A DNA stretch of 64,000 bases from CAVYEM01 sp963767635 (GTDB taxonomy: Bacteria; Vulcanimicrobiota; Vulcanimicrobiia; Vulcanimicrobiales; Vulcanimicrobiaceae): positions 2,232,001 through 2,296,000 of the forward strand of contig CAVYEM010000001.1 in the NCBI GenBank assembly GCA_963767635.1, in the 5' to 3' direction. Made by a program: the position numbers and the translations under genes. Of the stretch, positions 7,970-17,381 are shown piece by piece. Within the stretch, counting starts at the first letter, position 1; every line of letters starts with the position of its first letter. A model generated the notes under the pieces. The model was not told the origin of the DNA and made no database searches. It saw nothing but the letters and a program-made list of their open reading frames with translations.

Positions 7970-10663
7970 CTAGGTTAGCGCGCCGATCGCGGCTTGCGCG
8001 GCGGCCAGCCGCGCAATCGGCACGCGATAGGGCGAACAGGAAACGTAGTTCAGCCCCAAGCCATGGCAAAACGCCACGCTGGACGGATCGCCGCCATGTT
8101 CGCCGCAAATACCGATTTTAAGGGAGGCCTGCGCCCCGCGTCCGCGCGTAACGGCCTGCTGCATCAACGCGCCGACTCCTCGTCTGTCGAGGACCTGAAA
8201 CGGATCGTCTTTGAGGATTTTCTGTTCGAGGTAGCGCGGAATGAAGGACGCTTCCGCATCGTCCCGGCTGTAGCCATAAGTGGTTTGCGTCAGATCGTTG
8301 GTGCCGAACGAGAAAAACTGCGCGCCGGCTTCGGTGAGTTCGTCCGCGACGATGCACGCGCGCGGCAGACTCGATCATCGTACCGATGCGGTAATCCACG
8401 TGCACGCCCGTTTCTGCGATCACGGTGGCCGCAATCGCGCGCGCCGCAGCAGAAGTAACTCGCATTTCCTCGCTTGTGCCTACGCCGGGAATCATCACAT
8501 CCGGCTTCACGTCGACACCGCGTTTTTTTAGTTCGCAAGCGGCCTCGAAAATGGCACGGACTTGCATTGCATAGATTTCGGGATACACGATTCCCAGGCG
8601 GCACACGCGCAGACCCAGCATTGGATTTTGTTCGTGCAGCTGCTGCACCCGGCGAAGCAGCGGCAGTTTGGCTTGGTACGCGGCGGACGCTTCACCCTCG
8701 CGCACGCGCAACTCGGTCGTCTCTACCAGCAACGCATCCAGCGAAGGCAGAAATTCGTGCAGCGGGGGATCCAGCAGTCGAATCGTGACGGGATAGCCCT
8801 GCATCGCCTCGAGAATGCCGAGAAAATCCTCGCGTTGAAACGGCAGCAGTTTGGTGAGAGCATCGGCCCGCGCTTGCGGCGTGTCGGAAAGAATCATCTC
8901 CTGCACGATCGGCAAGCGGTCTTGCTGCATGAACATGTGCTCCGTCCGGCACAGCCCGATTCCGGTCGCGCCCAGCGCGCGCGCTTTGCTCGCATCTTGC
9001 GGCGTATCGGCGTTCGCCCACACCTCGAGCGTGCGTGTTTCATCGGCCCAGTGCAAGAACGTCTGCAGCCACTGCGGCAGTTCCGAAGGCGGATCGATCA
9101 GCTCCAGGCGCTTGGCGATCACGGCGCCGGTCGTTCCATCGATCGTTATCCAATCGCCTTCTTTGAGCGTACCCTGCCCGATGCGCGCCACGCGTGTCCG
9201 ACGATCGATCTGCAGGGCCTCGCAACCCGCAACGCACGGTTTTCCCATTCCACGCGCGACGACGGCGGCGTGCGATGTCGCGCCGCCCTTAGCCGTGAGG
9301 ATGCCGCGAGCGGCAATCATTCCGTGCACGTCGTCCGGCGTGGTCTCAGTACGCACGAGGATGACCGCTTTGCCGGCATTTCCCTGGCTTTGCGCCGCGT
9401 CGGCATCAAAAACAATCTGTCCGCTCGCCGCGCCCGGCGAAGCGTTGAGGCCCTTGCAGGCGATCTCGAACGTTTCTTTGGGATCGATGCGCGCGTGGAA
9501 GAGCTGATCCAGCGACGACGCGCTTACGCGCGCCAGCGCTTCACGCTTTTGAATCAGTCCTTCGCCCACCATGTCGATCGCGATTTTCACCGCTGCCTCG
9601 GCACTGCGTTTTGCCGTGCGCGTCTGCAGCATGTAGAGTTTGCCGCGCTCTACCGTAAACTCGAGATCCTGCATTTCGCGATAGTGACGTTCGAGCTTCT
9701 CCGCGATCTCGCCGAACTGTTGGTACACTTGCGGCTGCGTGCGCTGCAGATCGACGATTTTTTCAGGCGTGCGAATGCCGGCCACGACATCTTCGCCCTG
9801 CGCGTTGCGAAGATACTCGCCGAAAAGCTTCTTTCGCCGGTGTTCGGATCGCGCGTGAAAGCCACTCCGGTGCCCGAATCCTCGCCCATGTTTCCGAAAA
9901 CCATCGACACGACGCTGACCGCCGTACCCCAGTCGTCGGAAATTTTATTGTATCGGCGATAGTCTATGGCGCGTTTGGAATTCCAGGAATCAAATACGGC
10001 GCCGATCGCCAGATCGAGCTGCTCGTATACGTTCTGCGGAAAAGGACGCCCCGCGCGTTCGGCTACGATAGATTTGAACTCGCCGGCCAGCCGCTGCCAG
10101 GTCGGTGCATCGATTTGGGGATCGGCGTCCACGCCCATTTGCCGCTTTGCGGCCTCGATGCGCTCCTCGAACAGCTGTTTCTCAACACCCAGCACCACGC
10201 CCGCGAACATGCAGATAAAGCGCCGGTAGGCGTCCCAGGCGAAGCGGTCGTTGCCGGTGAGCTGTGCCAGGCCGGTCACCGTCGCATCGTTCAGGCCCAG
10301 ATTCAGAATGGTGTCCATCATGCCGGGCATCGACACGCGGGCGCCGCTGCGAACGGAAACGAGCAGCGGATTTACCGGTTCGCCGAAGCGCTTGCCGGTG
10401 CGGCGCTCCAACTCCGTCATCGCGGGACGCAGATCGCGCGCCAAGTCCGGCGGGGTGCGCCGGCCCAGCCGATAATACTCCAAGCAGGCCTGCGTGGTAA
10501 TCGTGAAGCCCGCAGGCACAGGCAGCCCCGCACGGGTCATCTCCGCCAGGCCCGCGCCTTTACCGCCCAGCAGGTCTTTCATCCGTCCAGAACCCTCTTC
10601 GAAAAACCAAATAGGCTTTTCGAGCGAAGCCGCCGGCTTAGGCGACGAAAGGGTCTCGGACAT
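7970..10663 (-). CDS. ppdK: Pyruvate, phosphate dikinase, interrupted by two single-base indels
   Basis: Interconverts pyruvate and PEP using ATP and phosphate. The N-terminal ATP-grasp part (LLGGKGAGLAEMTRAGLPVP), the swivelling His domain with catalytic His in KGGATSHAAVVARGMGKPCV, and the TIM barrel with CRTEHMF and ICGEHGGDP are all present. The frame breaks twice: one base is missing at about 9829 (before GEYLRNAQGEDVVAGI) and one extra base lies at about 8369 (after GTMIE). The errors cancel, so the span is an exact 898 codons, normal for the family, and all conserved blocks appear when frames are joined. This argues for sequence error, not decay. GGAG precedes the ATG. It lies 72 bases downstream of glyS. 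Confidence 0.9.
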
Positions 10664-10735
10664 GCATAATCTCCGTGAGACGTGGTGCGTTTCCAGGGCT
10701 TTTACCCACCCGCCGAGCCAACCAGGCGTGCGCCG

Positions 10736-12088
10736 TTACGGCGGTTCTACGCGATCCCGCAGGTAGGCGCCCAAGGCCGCGACGGCAATGCGCTCCTGAC
10801 GCATGGAGTCGCGCTCGCGCACCGTCACCGCCCTGTCGACAAGCGTCTCAAAATCTACGGTTAGGCAGAACGGCGTGCCGATCTCGTCTTGCCGCCGGTA
10901 GAGCTGGCCGATATTGCCTTCATCGTATTGCGTGCGAAAGCTCGGACGCAGCGAAGCTTCGATGGATTTGGCTTGCTCCACCAGTTCGGGCTTGTTGCGG
11001 GCGAGCGAGAACACCGCCACCTGCACCGGTGCAATCTTGGGGTGAAAATGCAGAACGACACGCTCCGTTTGTTTTCCGTTCGGATCCCTGCTGCACTCGT
11101 TCTCGTACGCGTCGATGAGGAAGGTGAGCGTCGTGCGATCCATCCCGGCTGAGCTCTCGATGAGCAGCGGCGTGTACTTCTTTTTGGCCGCCTCGTCGAA
11201 AAATTGCAGATCTTTACCCGACAGCTCCATGTGCGCGTCGAGATCGAACGTGCCGCGATGCGCGATCGATTCCAGTTCGCCCCACCCCCAGGGGAACAGG
11301 TATTCGACGTCGATTCCGGCTTTGGCGTAATGCGGGCGCTCTTCGGGCGTCAGTTCGTAAAAGCGTAGATTCTCGGATTTGATACCGTAGTCCGCATACC
11401 ACTGCTTACGCCGCTCAACCCACTCTTTGAACCATTCTACGTCGTTGCCGTCGTCCGGCACGAAATATTCGAGCTCCGCCTGCTCGAACTCGCGCAGGCG
11501 GAACGTGAAATTGCCCGGTGTAATCTCGTTGCGGAACGATTTGCCGATTTGCGCGATCCCAAATGGCGGCTTCTTGCGCGCGGTTTGATAAACGTTCTTG
11601 AAATTGACGAATATGCCCTGAGCGGTTTCGGGGCGCAAGTACGCCGCCGAGGCCGTATCTTCCATCGGGCCGACGAAGGTACGCATCATCAAGTTAAAGT
11701 TTCGCGGCTCCGTTAGGCTATTTTTGCTGCCGCAGTCGGGGCACTGCTCCGCCGAGCGCAGATGGTCGACGCGAAAACGATGCTTGCAGACCTTGCAGTC
11801 CACCATCCGATCGTGAAACGCATCCACGTGCCCGGATGCCTTCCATGCCAGCGGATGCATGACGATCGAGGAATCGAATCCTACGACGTCGTCGCGTAAC
11901 TCGACCATGTCGCGCCACCAGGCGTCTTTGACGTTACGCTTGAGGATCGAGCCGAGCGGACCGTAATCGTAAAAACCGCCAATGCCGCCGTAGATGTCGC
12001 TGGACTGGAAAATAAAACCGCGGCGCTTCGCCAGCGCCGTGATTTCCTCGAGCGTTACCTTGCGTGCGGCGCCCTGACCGGGTTCCAT
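10736..12088 (-). CDS. glyS: Glycyl-tRNA synthetase, single-chain dimeric type
   Basis: Charges tRNA-Gly. The 450-residue chain is the bacterial/archaeal/eukaryotic-like alpha2 class II enzyme, not the alpha2-beta2 GlyQ/GlyS pair. Motif 1 region GGFYDYGPLG, a Cys4 zinc site (CKVCKHRF...CPDCGSK), motif 2 (QIGKSFRNEITPG) and motif 3 (SSAGMDRTTLTFLI) are all visible, followed by the anticodon-binding domain (IAPVQVAVFSLA...LTVDFETL). Co-directional with ppdK just downstream. Confidence 0.96.
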   Translation of the reverse strand: MEPGQGAARKVTLEEITALAKRRGFIFQSSDIYGGIGGFYDYGPLGSILKRNVKDAWWRDMVELRDDVVGFDSSIVMHPLAWKASGHVDAFHDRMVDCKVCKHRFRVDHLRSAEQCPDCGSKNSLTEPRNFNLMMRTFVGPMEDTASAAYLRPETAQGIFVNFKNVYQTARKKPPFGIAQIGKSFRNEITPGNFTFRLREFEQAELEYFVPDDGNDVEWFKEWVERRKQWYADYGIKSENLRFYELTPEERPHYAKAGIDVEYLFPWGWGELESIAHRGTFDLDAHMELSGKDLQFFDEAAKKKYTPLLIESSAGMDRTTLTFLIDAYENECSRDPNGKQTERVVLHFHPKIAPVQVAVFSLARNKPELVEQAKSIEASLRPSFRTQYDEGNIGQLYRRQDEIGTPFCLTVDFETLVDRAVTVRERDSMRQERIAVAALGAYLRDRVEPP

Positions 12089-12142
12089 AAAGGCTTTTCG
12101 GTTTGGGCAGCTTGGCGCCGGGTCCTGCGCCGCGTGCGGCGT

Positions 12143-13105
12143 TCAGCGGAATACCGGCAACTGTTCAGCGAGCTGGTTGATCGGCTTGAGTTCTTCACCT
12201 TGGCGGGCAATCAGCGCAACGTCGTTGCCCTGAAGGATTTCCGACACCCATGCAACGTCGTTTCCAAGCATGGCGCCGAACGCGAGGACCGGCTTCGCAC
12301 GTCCTATTTCAGCTCGGTAGCGGACGGAATAGTCGAAAAGCTGACCCATTCCGTATCGCATGCGATCCACCGTAGACACCGGCCTGGACAAGCTCTTTAC
12401 TTCCACGAGCAGGCGATGCTCGTCGAATGTAGCGAGTAAGTCGACGTTATTGTTGTACAGACAGGACCCGCCGCGCCGTTCTACCATCGCCTTCAATAAC
12501 CGCAAGGTGGCCTGGTGGTCCGCGCGTGCGCGCTCCTGCAGAGCAGCGGCCTCATTGACGTCCGGTCCGTTTCCCGTCGGCCGATATCCGGTTCCATCGG
12601 GGACGACCTTCAGCGGGCGTAACGCGTCACGCGGGGGCATCAGCAGCGGCGAAGCGCGGCCTGCGATAACGTCCCCTACCGTCGGCGCCTGAGCGAACAC
12701 CGCTCCGGTTAAGCCGGCTGCGGCAAGAATGCGAAAAAAATCCAGATCGTCGACATGGCGAATGGAATGGCCTTGAAAACCGCTGCGATTCGCAAATCGC
12801 GACTCATACATTCGTCCGGCGGGATCCACGTACGGAACGGGCTTAGCGAAAGGTATGGGCTTTTCGATATCCGCAAAACGATGATTCGAGTCGGACGGAT
12901 CGGCATAGACGTCCCCCAGTTCACCACAGCCGAAGTAGCAGCTTGCCTCCGATTCGCGGGCTCCTCGCGAGGGGCGGTAGTAGACGAATTTTTCTCCGCC
13001 TTGAATCTGGTCGAAATACTGCCGCGGATAGTGGTAGACGGCAAACTCCGTGTCCTTGTACTGAGGATCGTCGCGCCATGCTCTTTGCATCAAAACGATC
13101 GGCAT
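12143..13105 (-). CDS. Candidate PD-(D/E)XK nuclease with an N-terminal PUA/EVE-like domain
   Basis: A 320-residue protein of unknown function. The C-terminal 130 residues look like a restriction-endonuclease fold: Asp222 in NNVDLLATF, Glu235-x-Lys237 in LLVEVKSLS, and the motif-IV Gln255 with Tyr259 in GMGQLFDYSVRY. The first 110 residues (YHYPRQYFDQI, EKFVYYRPSRG, YFGCGELGDVY, EKPIPFAKPVPY) resemble PUA/EVE-like domains that read modified bases in some restriction enzymes. Together they suggest a modification-dependent or repair nuclease; this is inference from motif shape only. Start at 13105 or 13090. It follows the glyoxalase-fold gene closely. Confidence 0.6.
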   Translation of the reverse strand: MPIVLMQRAWRDDPQYKDTEFAVYHYPRQYFDQIQGGEKFVYYRPSRGARESEASCYFGCGELGDVYADPSDSNHRFADIEKPIPFAKPVPYVDPAGRMYESRFANRSGFQGHSIRHVDDLDFFRILAAAGLTGAVFAQAPTVGDVIAGRASPLLMPPRDALRPLKVVPDGTGYRPTGNGPDVNEAAALQERARADHQATLRLLKAMVERRGGSCLYNNNVDLLATFDEHRLLVEVKSLSRPVSTVDRMRYGMGQLFDYSVRYRAEIGRAKPVLAFGAMLGNDVAWVSEILQGNDVALIARQGEELKPINQLAEQLPVFR

Positions 13106-13124
13106 GCTAACCCTAAACGCGCCG

Positions 13125-13428
13125 TCATGAATCGGCTAGAACGCTTACGAGCATGTCGAACGGATCGCGTACGCAACACCGCCGAACGCCCAAAGGTTCT
13201 TCTACCGGCCCTTACTGTGGGCAATCCGGCGCCGTTGACGCGCTCGAGCACGGCATCCAGGTCCCGTGGGATGCAGCTGATTTGAACGCTCATCTGCTCT
13301 GCGCACCCGTATGTAACGATCCAGCCATGGTCCATCAAAACGTCCAATCCCAAGATATCATGATAGAACGTTCCAGCCGCTGAAACGTTCTGCGTCTCGA
13401 TGTTCGCTACGATGCGCCTTACCGTCAC
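13125..13428 (-). CDS. VOC/glyoxalase-fold protein, frameshifted
   Basis: A small protein of the vicinal-oxygen-chelate superfamily, about 100 residues. The N-terminal half reads VTVRRIVANIETQNVSAAGT and FYHDILGLDVLMDHGWIVTYG, standard for stand-alone single-domain members. Near 13197 the frame breaks: the usual end, EEPLGVRRCCVRDPF then MLVSVLADS, appears in another frame ending at 13125. I took the GTG at 13428 as the start by family comparison. Substrate unknown. This break, unlike the others here, has no AGCT nearby, so true decay is possible. The frame as read runs to 13090. Confidence 0.6.
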
Positions 13429-13491
13429 GTCAGCATCATACCAGCGTGACGGCCCCTGTGCCATACCCAGCTGCGGCAGTGGTGCCACACG

Positions 13492-14229
13492 TCATTCATC
13501 CCGCAGTAACCTATCGACCAACCGGCGATAGTCGTTTAAGAACCGTTTCGTAACCGCGAAGTGCTCGGTATCTTCGTATTGGACTTCGCGCACGCCGTCA
13601 GCGCCGAATTGCACGATTTTGCTGTTCGGGTACGCCAGCAAAATGGGCGAATGCGTCGCGATGATGAATTGCGAGCGTGCCCGAACCAAACGGTGGATCG
13701 ACGCGAGAGCGCTCATTTGTCGCGTCGGCGACAGCGCCGCTTCCGGTTCATCGAATACATAGAATCCGTTGCCGCGGAGTTTGCGATTGAGCAGCACGAG
13801 AAATGCTTCGCCATGGGAACGCTGATGCAGCGGTATGTCGTCGTAGCCTCCCAGATAGCCGACTTTGTCCGTATAGGTCGCAACATTGTAAAAGCTTTCT
13901 GCGCGCAGAAAATAGCCGTCGTTCGGTTTGCGGAAACTGCGATTGGTGCGAAGGTACTCGTGCAGCGGCGAGACAGTGTCCGCCGTATTGAACAGCATGT
14001 TGCGCGTGCCGCCTTCTGGCCCGAATCCCATTGCCAGAGCGACGGCTTCCAAGATCGTTGATTTGCCCGTGCCGTTCTCGCCCACGAAAAACGTAACGTC
14101 CGGATGGAACCGCAGTATGCCCAGCTTCGCCACTGCCGGTATGTCGAACGGATATTCATTGGATCGCGCCGTCCGTTCGGGTTCGATCGATATCTCTCGA
14201 AGATATGGTTTTGGTTCGAGCGCGGGCAC
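13492..14229 (-). CDS. Stand-alone ABC/AAA-type ATPase (RecF/SMC-like head)
   Basis: A 245-residue soluble ATPase without membrane segments. It has Walker A (FVGENGTGKSTILEAVALAM), a short linker with a signature-like RSHGEAFLVLLN in place of LSGGQ, Walker B (GFYVFDEPEAALSPTRQ) and the switch His (FIIATHSPILLAYP). This layout is the common small predicted ATPase family; its role is uncertain, with DNA-repair or toxin-antitoxin-like roles proposed for relatives. It lies 4 bases from the longest reading of the glyoxalase-fold frame. Confidence 0.8.
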   Translation of the reverse strand: MPALEPKPYLREISIEPERTARSNEYPFDIPAVAKLGILRFHPDVTFFVGENGTGKSTILEAVALAMGFGPEGGTRNMLFNTADTVSPLHEYLRTNRSFRKPNDGYFLRAESFYNVATYTDKVGYLGGYDDIPLHQRSHGEAFLVLLNRKLRGNGFYVFDEPEAALSPTRQMSALASIHRLVRARSQFIIATHSPILLAYPNSKIVQFGADGVREVQYEDTEHFAVTKRFLNDYRRLVDRLLRDE

Positions 14230-14240
14230 GGTACGCCGTC

Positions 14241-14576
14241 CTAAAAGATGCGGGCGCCGTTTGGGACCGCTCTTTGCGGAGCCAATAGGACCACCCGTCC
14301 TTGCTCGTCCGACGCCCCAAGCACGAGCACCTCACTGACGAAGCCGCCGATGCGTTTTGGCGCCAGATTCACGACGGCTACGACCTGCTTGTCGATCGGA
14401 TCTTCGACTGAGTATAACTCCGTAATTTGCGCGCTCGAACGCTTGTGTCCGAGCTCCATTCCTAGGTCCAGCGTCAGCTTATAGGCGCGCTTACGCGCCT
14501 CCGGGAAGAGCTCCACCGCGATGACCGTGCCGACTCGTATGTCCGCTTGCGCCTGCACGGACCATTGCCGCTTCAT
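14241..14576 (-). CDS. csaA: CsaA-type tRNA-binding-domain protein
   Basis: A 111-residue OB-fold protein of the CsaA/YgjH family (tRNA-binding domain, also found in MetRS and PheRS). Family marks: DIRVGTVIAVELFPEARKRA, GMELGHKRSSAQITELYS, VAVVNLAPKRIGGFVSEVLV and the end QRAVPNGARIF. CsaA in Bacillus has a reported chaperone-like role in protein secretion; its function here is inferred. The start overlaps the stop of the cupin gene by four bases (ATGA), so the two are translationally coupled. Confidence 0.9.
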   Translation of the reverse strand: MKRQWSVQAQADIRVGTVIAVELFPEARKRAYKLTLDLGMELGHKRSSAQITELYSVEDPIDKQVVAVVNLAPKRIGGFVSEVLVLGASDEQGRVVLLAPQRAVPNGARIF

Positions 14577-14944
14577 CTGAGCTGTTCTTCAATACTGCGC
14601 GTTCGGTCGGTGATCACGTCTCCGGTATGCTGGGTGTCGACCGGTTCGATCAAAGCGACCCAACACTCCTCGTTGGCTACCGGATTATGCCGAACGTTAC
14701 GCGGAACCACATAGAACTGCCCGGGGCCGATTGCTATTTCCTCGCCGCCTTCGAGCTCGATTCGTAGTCGGCCACGAAGCACCAGGAACAACTCGTCCTG
14801 ACCGGCGTGCTTGTGCCACGCAAGGCTTCCCAGCAGCTTAGCGACCTTGACGTAGTGATCGTTGACTTGTCCGACGATCCGAGGCGACCAATAGTCGGTC
14901 ACCTGCGCGAAGGCGCCCTCAAAGTCTGTCGCGCCCGGCATCAT
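14573..14944 (-). CDS. Single-domain cupin protein
   Basis: A 123-residue cupin. Motif 1 is visible with metal ligands in WHKHAGQDELFLVLRGRL (His-x-His...Glu), and motif 2 in GQFYVVPRNVRHNPVA. Such small cupins bind a metal and may act as isomerases, dioxygenases or sugar sensors; none is indicated here. It is first of a two-gene unit with csaA and diverges from the methyltransferase gene at 15127, leaving about 180 bases for both promoters. Confidence 0.85.
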   Translation of the reverse strand: MMPGATDFEGAFAQVTDYWSPRIVGQVNDHYVKVAKLLGSLAWHKHAGQDELFLVLRGRLRIELEGGEEIAIGPGQFYVVPRNVRHNPVANEECWVALIEPVDTQHTGDVITDRTRSIEEQLR

Positions 14945-15126
14945 TCGTTACTCGTCCGGAACATAAAAATCTATAAGACATGCGCAGTGCTTCGGCGCTT
15001 GCGTGGCCCCCGCATGCGTCCACCGCGGAAAACTGCTTGTCGCTTGCTGTGCAAGGACTACCGCAATTCGCAGCCGTAAGGCTTGCTTTTCCGTGGGATG
15101 GATACCCGCTACGAAAGGAGCGTCTC

Positions 15127-15933
15127 ATGAGCGGCACCATTCTCGATCATAATCAACGCTCTGCATCCGTATGGAGCTCCGGCGGAGAGGACTACGATGA
15201 GATCAGCGGTCAAATCTCCAGTGCCTTGGAGCACTGCGTTTGCCGGTTGAACCCAAAGCCTGGTGAACGTGTCCTGGATATCGCTACCGGTACGGGTTGG
15301 ACGTCTCGCCTCATCGCGCGACGCGGAGCAAATACCGTCGGGGTAGACATCGCGCAAGGATTGCTCGCCGCAGCGAAGCAACGCGCCTCGCGTGAAGGGC
15401 TGCGCATCGAATACGTAACGGGTGATGCTGAGAAGCTGCCGTTCGACGATGCGGCATTTGACGCCGCGGTGTCGACTTTCGGCGTGATGTTCGTGAGTCG
15501 CCCGGAGGAAGCCGCGAACGAAATTGCCCGCATCTGCCGTAAAGGCGGCCGCATGGCGCTAGCGACGTGGCCGCCAGACGGCGCGGTGTTTAAAATGTTT
15601 TCCGTTATGCGAGCCTACATGCAGACTGCGACGCAGGCTGCGCCTTCTCCATTCGCATGGGGACGCCCAGAGCGCCTCCGGGAATTATTCGAACGTAACT
15701 TCGATCTGAAATTTGAGCAAGGTGTAACGAACTATTACGACCGTAGCGGCGCTGCGGCATGGAACGCCTTCGTCAGCGGATATGGACCGACTAAAGCGCT
15801 GGCATCGAGCTTGGACGAAGAACGACGTGCCACGCTGGCACGGGACTTCACCGCGTTTCACGATGGCTTTCCGACCGAACTGGGCATTTGCGTACCGCGC
15901 GAGTACCTTGTGACGGTCGGGATACGAAAATAG
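15127..15933 (+). CDS. Class I SAM-dependent methyltransferase
   Basis: A 268-residue UbiE-like methyltransferase. Motif I is VLDIATGTGWTSRLIARRGA, followed by the acidic VGVDIAQGLL, then GDAEKLPFDDAAFDAAVSTF and a typical post-motif (RICRKGGRMALATWPP). The methyl acceptor is unknown. The frame is open further upstream, but an AAAGGAG six bases before the ATG at 15127 fixes the start. The repeat-rich accessory stretch begins directly after it. Confidence 0.88.
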   Translation: MSGTILDHNQRSASVWSSGGEDYDEISGQISSALEHCVCRLNPKPGERVLDIATGTGWTSRLIARRGANTVGVDIAQGLLAAAKQRASREGLRIEYVTGDAEKLPFDDAAFDAAVSTFGVMFVSRPEEAANEIARICRKGGRMALATWPPDGAVFKMFSVMRAYMQTATQAAPSPFAWGRPERLRELFERNFDLKFEQGVTNYYDRSGAAAWNAFVSGYGPTKALASSLDEERRATLARDFTAFHDGFPTELGICVPREYLVTVGIRK

Positions 15934-15997
15934 ACGGCGCTACCGGGACCGCACCTGTGCTACGCTCGCGCATCAGGCGCGGCAAACACCGATCGAA

Positions 15998-16025
15998 ACG
16001 CAAGGCGCCGCAGCAATGCGGCGCC
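15998..16025. repeat. Hairpin element GGCGCCGCA-loop-TGCGGCGCC, copy 1
   Basis: GGCGCCGCA followed by a 3-base loop and TGCGGCGCC, then CTCATTATTTCGCTG. Similar elements occur at 16490-16520 and 16566-16600 (degenerate) and at 17958-17984 (intact). Read on the minus strand, each lies downstream of a member of the secreted protein family, so a terminator role for the duplicated unit is plausible. Confidence 0.55.
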
Positions 16026-16045
16026 TCATTATTTCGCTGCAGCAC

Positions 16046-16083
16046 GCCTTCGGCTGCGTTTCGGCGCGGAGCTGTCCGCAAGT
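16046..16083 (-). repeat. Fragment like the 3' end of rlmN, copy A
   Basis: Read on the minus strand this stretch encodes CGQLRAETQPKA, nearly the same as the end of RlmN (CGQLRSETQPKA at about 18670-18707). Related copies lie near 16612-16650 and 17690-17728. Confidence 0.55.
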
Positions 16084-16088
16084 GAGCG

Positions 16089-16375
16089 TCAACCTTTCAG
16101 ATTTGAGGCGGGTTCGACGGCTGGTACGTCGTATGGACTGCGGCCGCTCGGGGTTCGGCGATGGTCGCCGTGTGCCTGAGCGTCGCCGAGTTGGAACGCA
16201 GGCACGTTCGCGCGGGGCACCCCCTTTTTGCACCAGTCCGCGCCGGGAACGCCGCATTCACGCATGTTTCCCACGCCCATCGCGCTGCCGCCGCCCGCTA
16301 TACAGTCCACCGGCCAGCGCGGCTGCGGGCTGCAGTGTGGATATTGCAACGAGCGCGAGAGCATACCATTATATC
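16089..16375 (-). pseudogene. Remnant of the secreted GGGGAMGV/DWC protein family
   Basis: The minus strand encodes GGGSAMGVGNMRECGVPGAD followed by WCKKG, matching the C-terminal block of the intact relatives at 16669-17289 and 18010-18615. Upstream, only a short start-like piece with ATG near 16369 remains, in a different frame, followed at once by the C-terminal block. The roughly 140 residues in between are deleted. Beyond WCKKG the reading is unrelated. This is a decayed third copy. Confidence 0.7.
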
Positions 16376-16377
16376 TC

Positions 16378-16416
16378 GCTCGACTGCGCTCGCGGTCCTT
16401 CGATACCTTAGGATGA
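16378..16416 (+). repeat. Dispersed repeat CTCGACTGCGCTCGCGGTCC, copy 1
   Basis: CTCGACTGCGCTCGCGGTCC then TTCGATACCTTAGGATGACA. A close copy is at 18628-18667. Both sit just upstream (on the minus strand) of a start of the secreted protein family, after a common AGCATAC word. Elements built on TTCGACxxxCTCAGGATGACA are scattered in many bacterial genomes. Confidence 0.55.
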
Positions 16417-16611
16417 CAAAGCGTGCGCCTTCCGCTGCGTTTCCGCACGGCAATCTCCAGCCTCGTTCACAGTTACGTGCGAAAGGATTGCAGCGGCGGT
16501 AATGCGGTGGCTCGTTATTTTGCTGCCGCGGGCGCTTTAGACTCCACGCCATCGAAACGCGCAATCCGCCCCAATAATGCGGCGCCTCGTTTGGTTACGC
16601 AGCCGCCTGGT

Positions 16612-16650
16612 GCGCCTCAGGCTAAAGTCTGCGCTCTGAGCTGTCCGCAG
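16612..16650 (-). repeat. Fragment like the 3' end of rlmN, copy B
   Basis: Minus-strand reading gives MTCGQLRAQTLA, matching the RlmN C-terminus and copies A and C. It lies about 20 bases beyond the stop of the secreted protein gene at 16669, preceded by GTCCGATGACCTGCGG, which recurs at copy C as GTCCGATGACTTGCGG. Confidence 0.55.
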
Positions 16651-16668
16651 GTCATCGGACGAAGCGCA

Positions 16669-17289
16669 CTAACGTTTGTGACACTTCGCGTCGACGATTC
16701 CAAATCTACACCAATCAGATTCCGGCACGCCGTATCTGCGCATTTCGGATACGCCCATCGCACCGCCACCGCCTTCAACAAGCCGCCATCCACCGCTATG
16801 CTTGCTCCACAACGACATTCCACCGCCTGCACCGTACCATTCCGCTATCGCCCAACCATTAAAAACGATTACGTACGGGACGAGGGGCCCGTCTACTAAA
16901 CGGCGCACCTCTTGGATGTCATTCGGTGGGCCAGCGTCCTTGCGGCCATTGCACATTCGGATATCGTTGTCGCTCGGTTTTGGCATACTAAGCATCAGTC
17001 TTTGTTCGGTTGGCTCGCCGAGTGCATGATCGCGCAACCGGCAACTTGCGTTGAGAATGTCCAACGCTTGCCATCCGAACGAGAAACGCTCCACAAGGAT
17101 CGCTTCGCGAACCGGACTACTCTCCATGAGGCCGCCGCTCGTAAGAACCGTAGCGTAGGGACCAACGATATTTACGCGCCGAACTGCGACCGGTTTCTTC
17201 GATGCCGAATAAACGACGCTAAGCGCGGCGCGTTCCGGCGACGCCGCATACATGTGAGCTGCCAACAGCGCAACGATTTGTAGAAACAC
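16669..17289 (-). CDS. Secreted protein of a local paralogous family, member 1
   Basis: A 206-residue protein with a signal peptide (MFLQIVALLAAHMYAAS; GTG start, GGGGTG ribosome binding site). Its shape matches the gene at 18010: a beta-rich N-terminal half (VVYSASKKPVAVRRVNIVG, YATVLTSGGLMES, VERFSFGWQALDIL), four cysteines, an EVRRLVDGPLVP segment, AIAEWYGAGGG, and the C-terminal block GGGGAMGVSEMRRYGVPESD then WCRFGIVDAKCH. The conserved cysteines suggest disulphides outside the cytoplasm. I do not recognise the family. No partner genes adjoin; repeats surround it. Confidence 0.75.
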   Translation of the reverse strand: MFLQIVALLAAHMYAASPERAALSVVYSASKKPVAVRRVNIVGPYATVLTSGGLMESSPVREAILVERFSFGWQALDILNASCRLRDHALGEPTEQRLMLSMPKPSDNDIRMCNGRKDAGPPNDIQEVRRLVDGPLVPYVIVFNGWAIAEWYGAGGGMSLWSKHSGGWRLVEGGGGAMGVSEMRRYGVPESDWCRFGIVDAKCHKR

Positions 17290-17381
17290 GAATCACCCCA
17301 AATTGATTTTCCCGGAAAGCTCCGCGTTCGCCGAGTGTCACGGTCTTCTTATCGATTCCCGGTTCCTCGCCACCCTTCGAC

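Larger units (their letters stand above)
15934..16668. other. Repeat-rich intergenic stretch without an intact gene
   Basis: These 735 bases hold the remnant of a secreted protein gene (16089-16375), three hairpin elements, one dispersed CTCGACTGCGCTCGCGGTCC repeat and two copies of a fragment like the 3' end of rlmN. No frame in it shows a full conserved protein. Confidence 0.6.

Noticed and set aside
8562..9962. Plus-strand frame of 466 codons opposite ppdK
   Set aside because: Antisense to conserved pyruvate phosphate dikinase blocks.
7970..10663. ppdK as a true pseudogene
   Set aside because: The two indels cancel, all catalytic blocks are intact, and both sites fit the AGCT pattern seen in other essential genes.
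12143..14229. A three-gene defence island (nuclease, VOC protein, ATPase)
   Set aside because: A glyoxalase-fold gene lies between the other two, the ATPase family is common outside defence, and no mobile-element marks are present.
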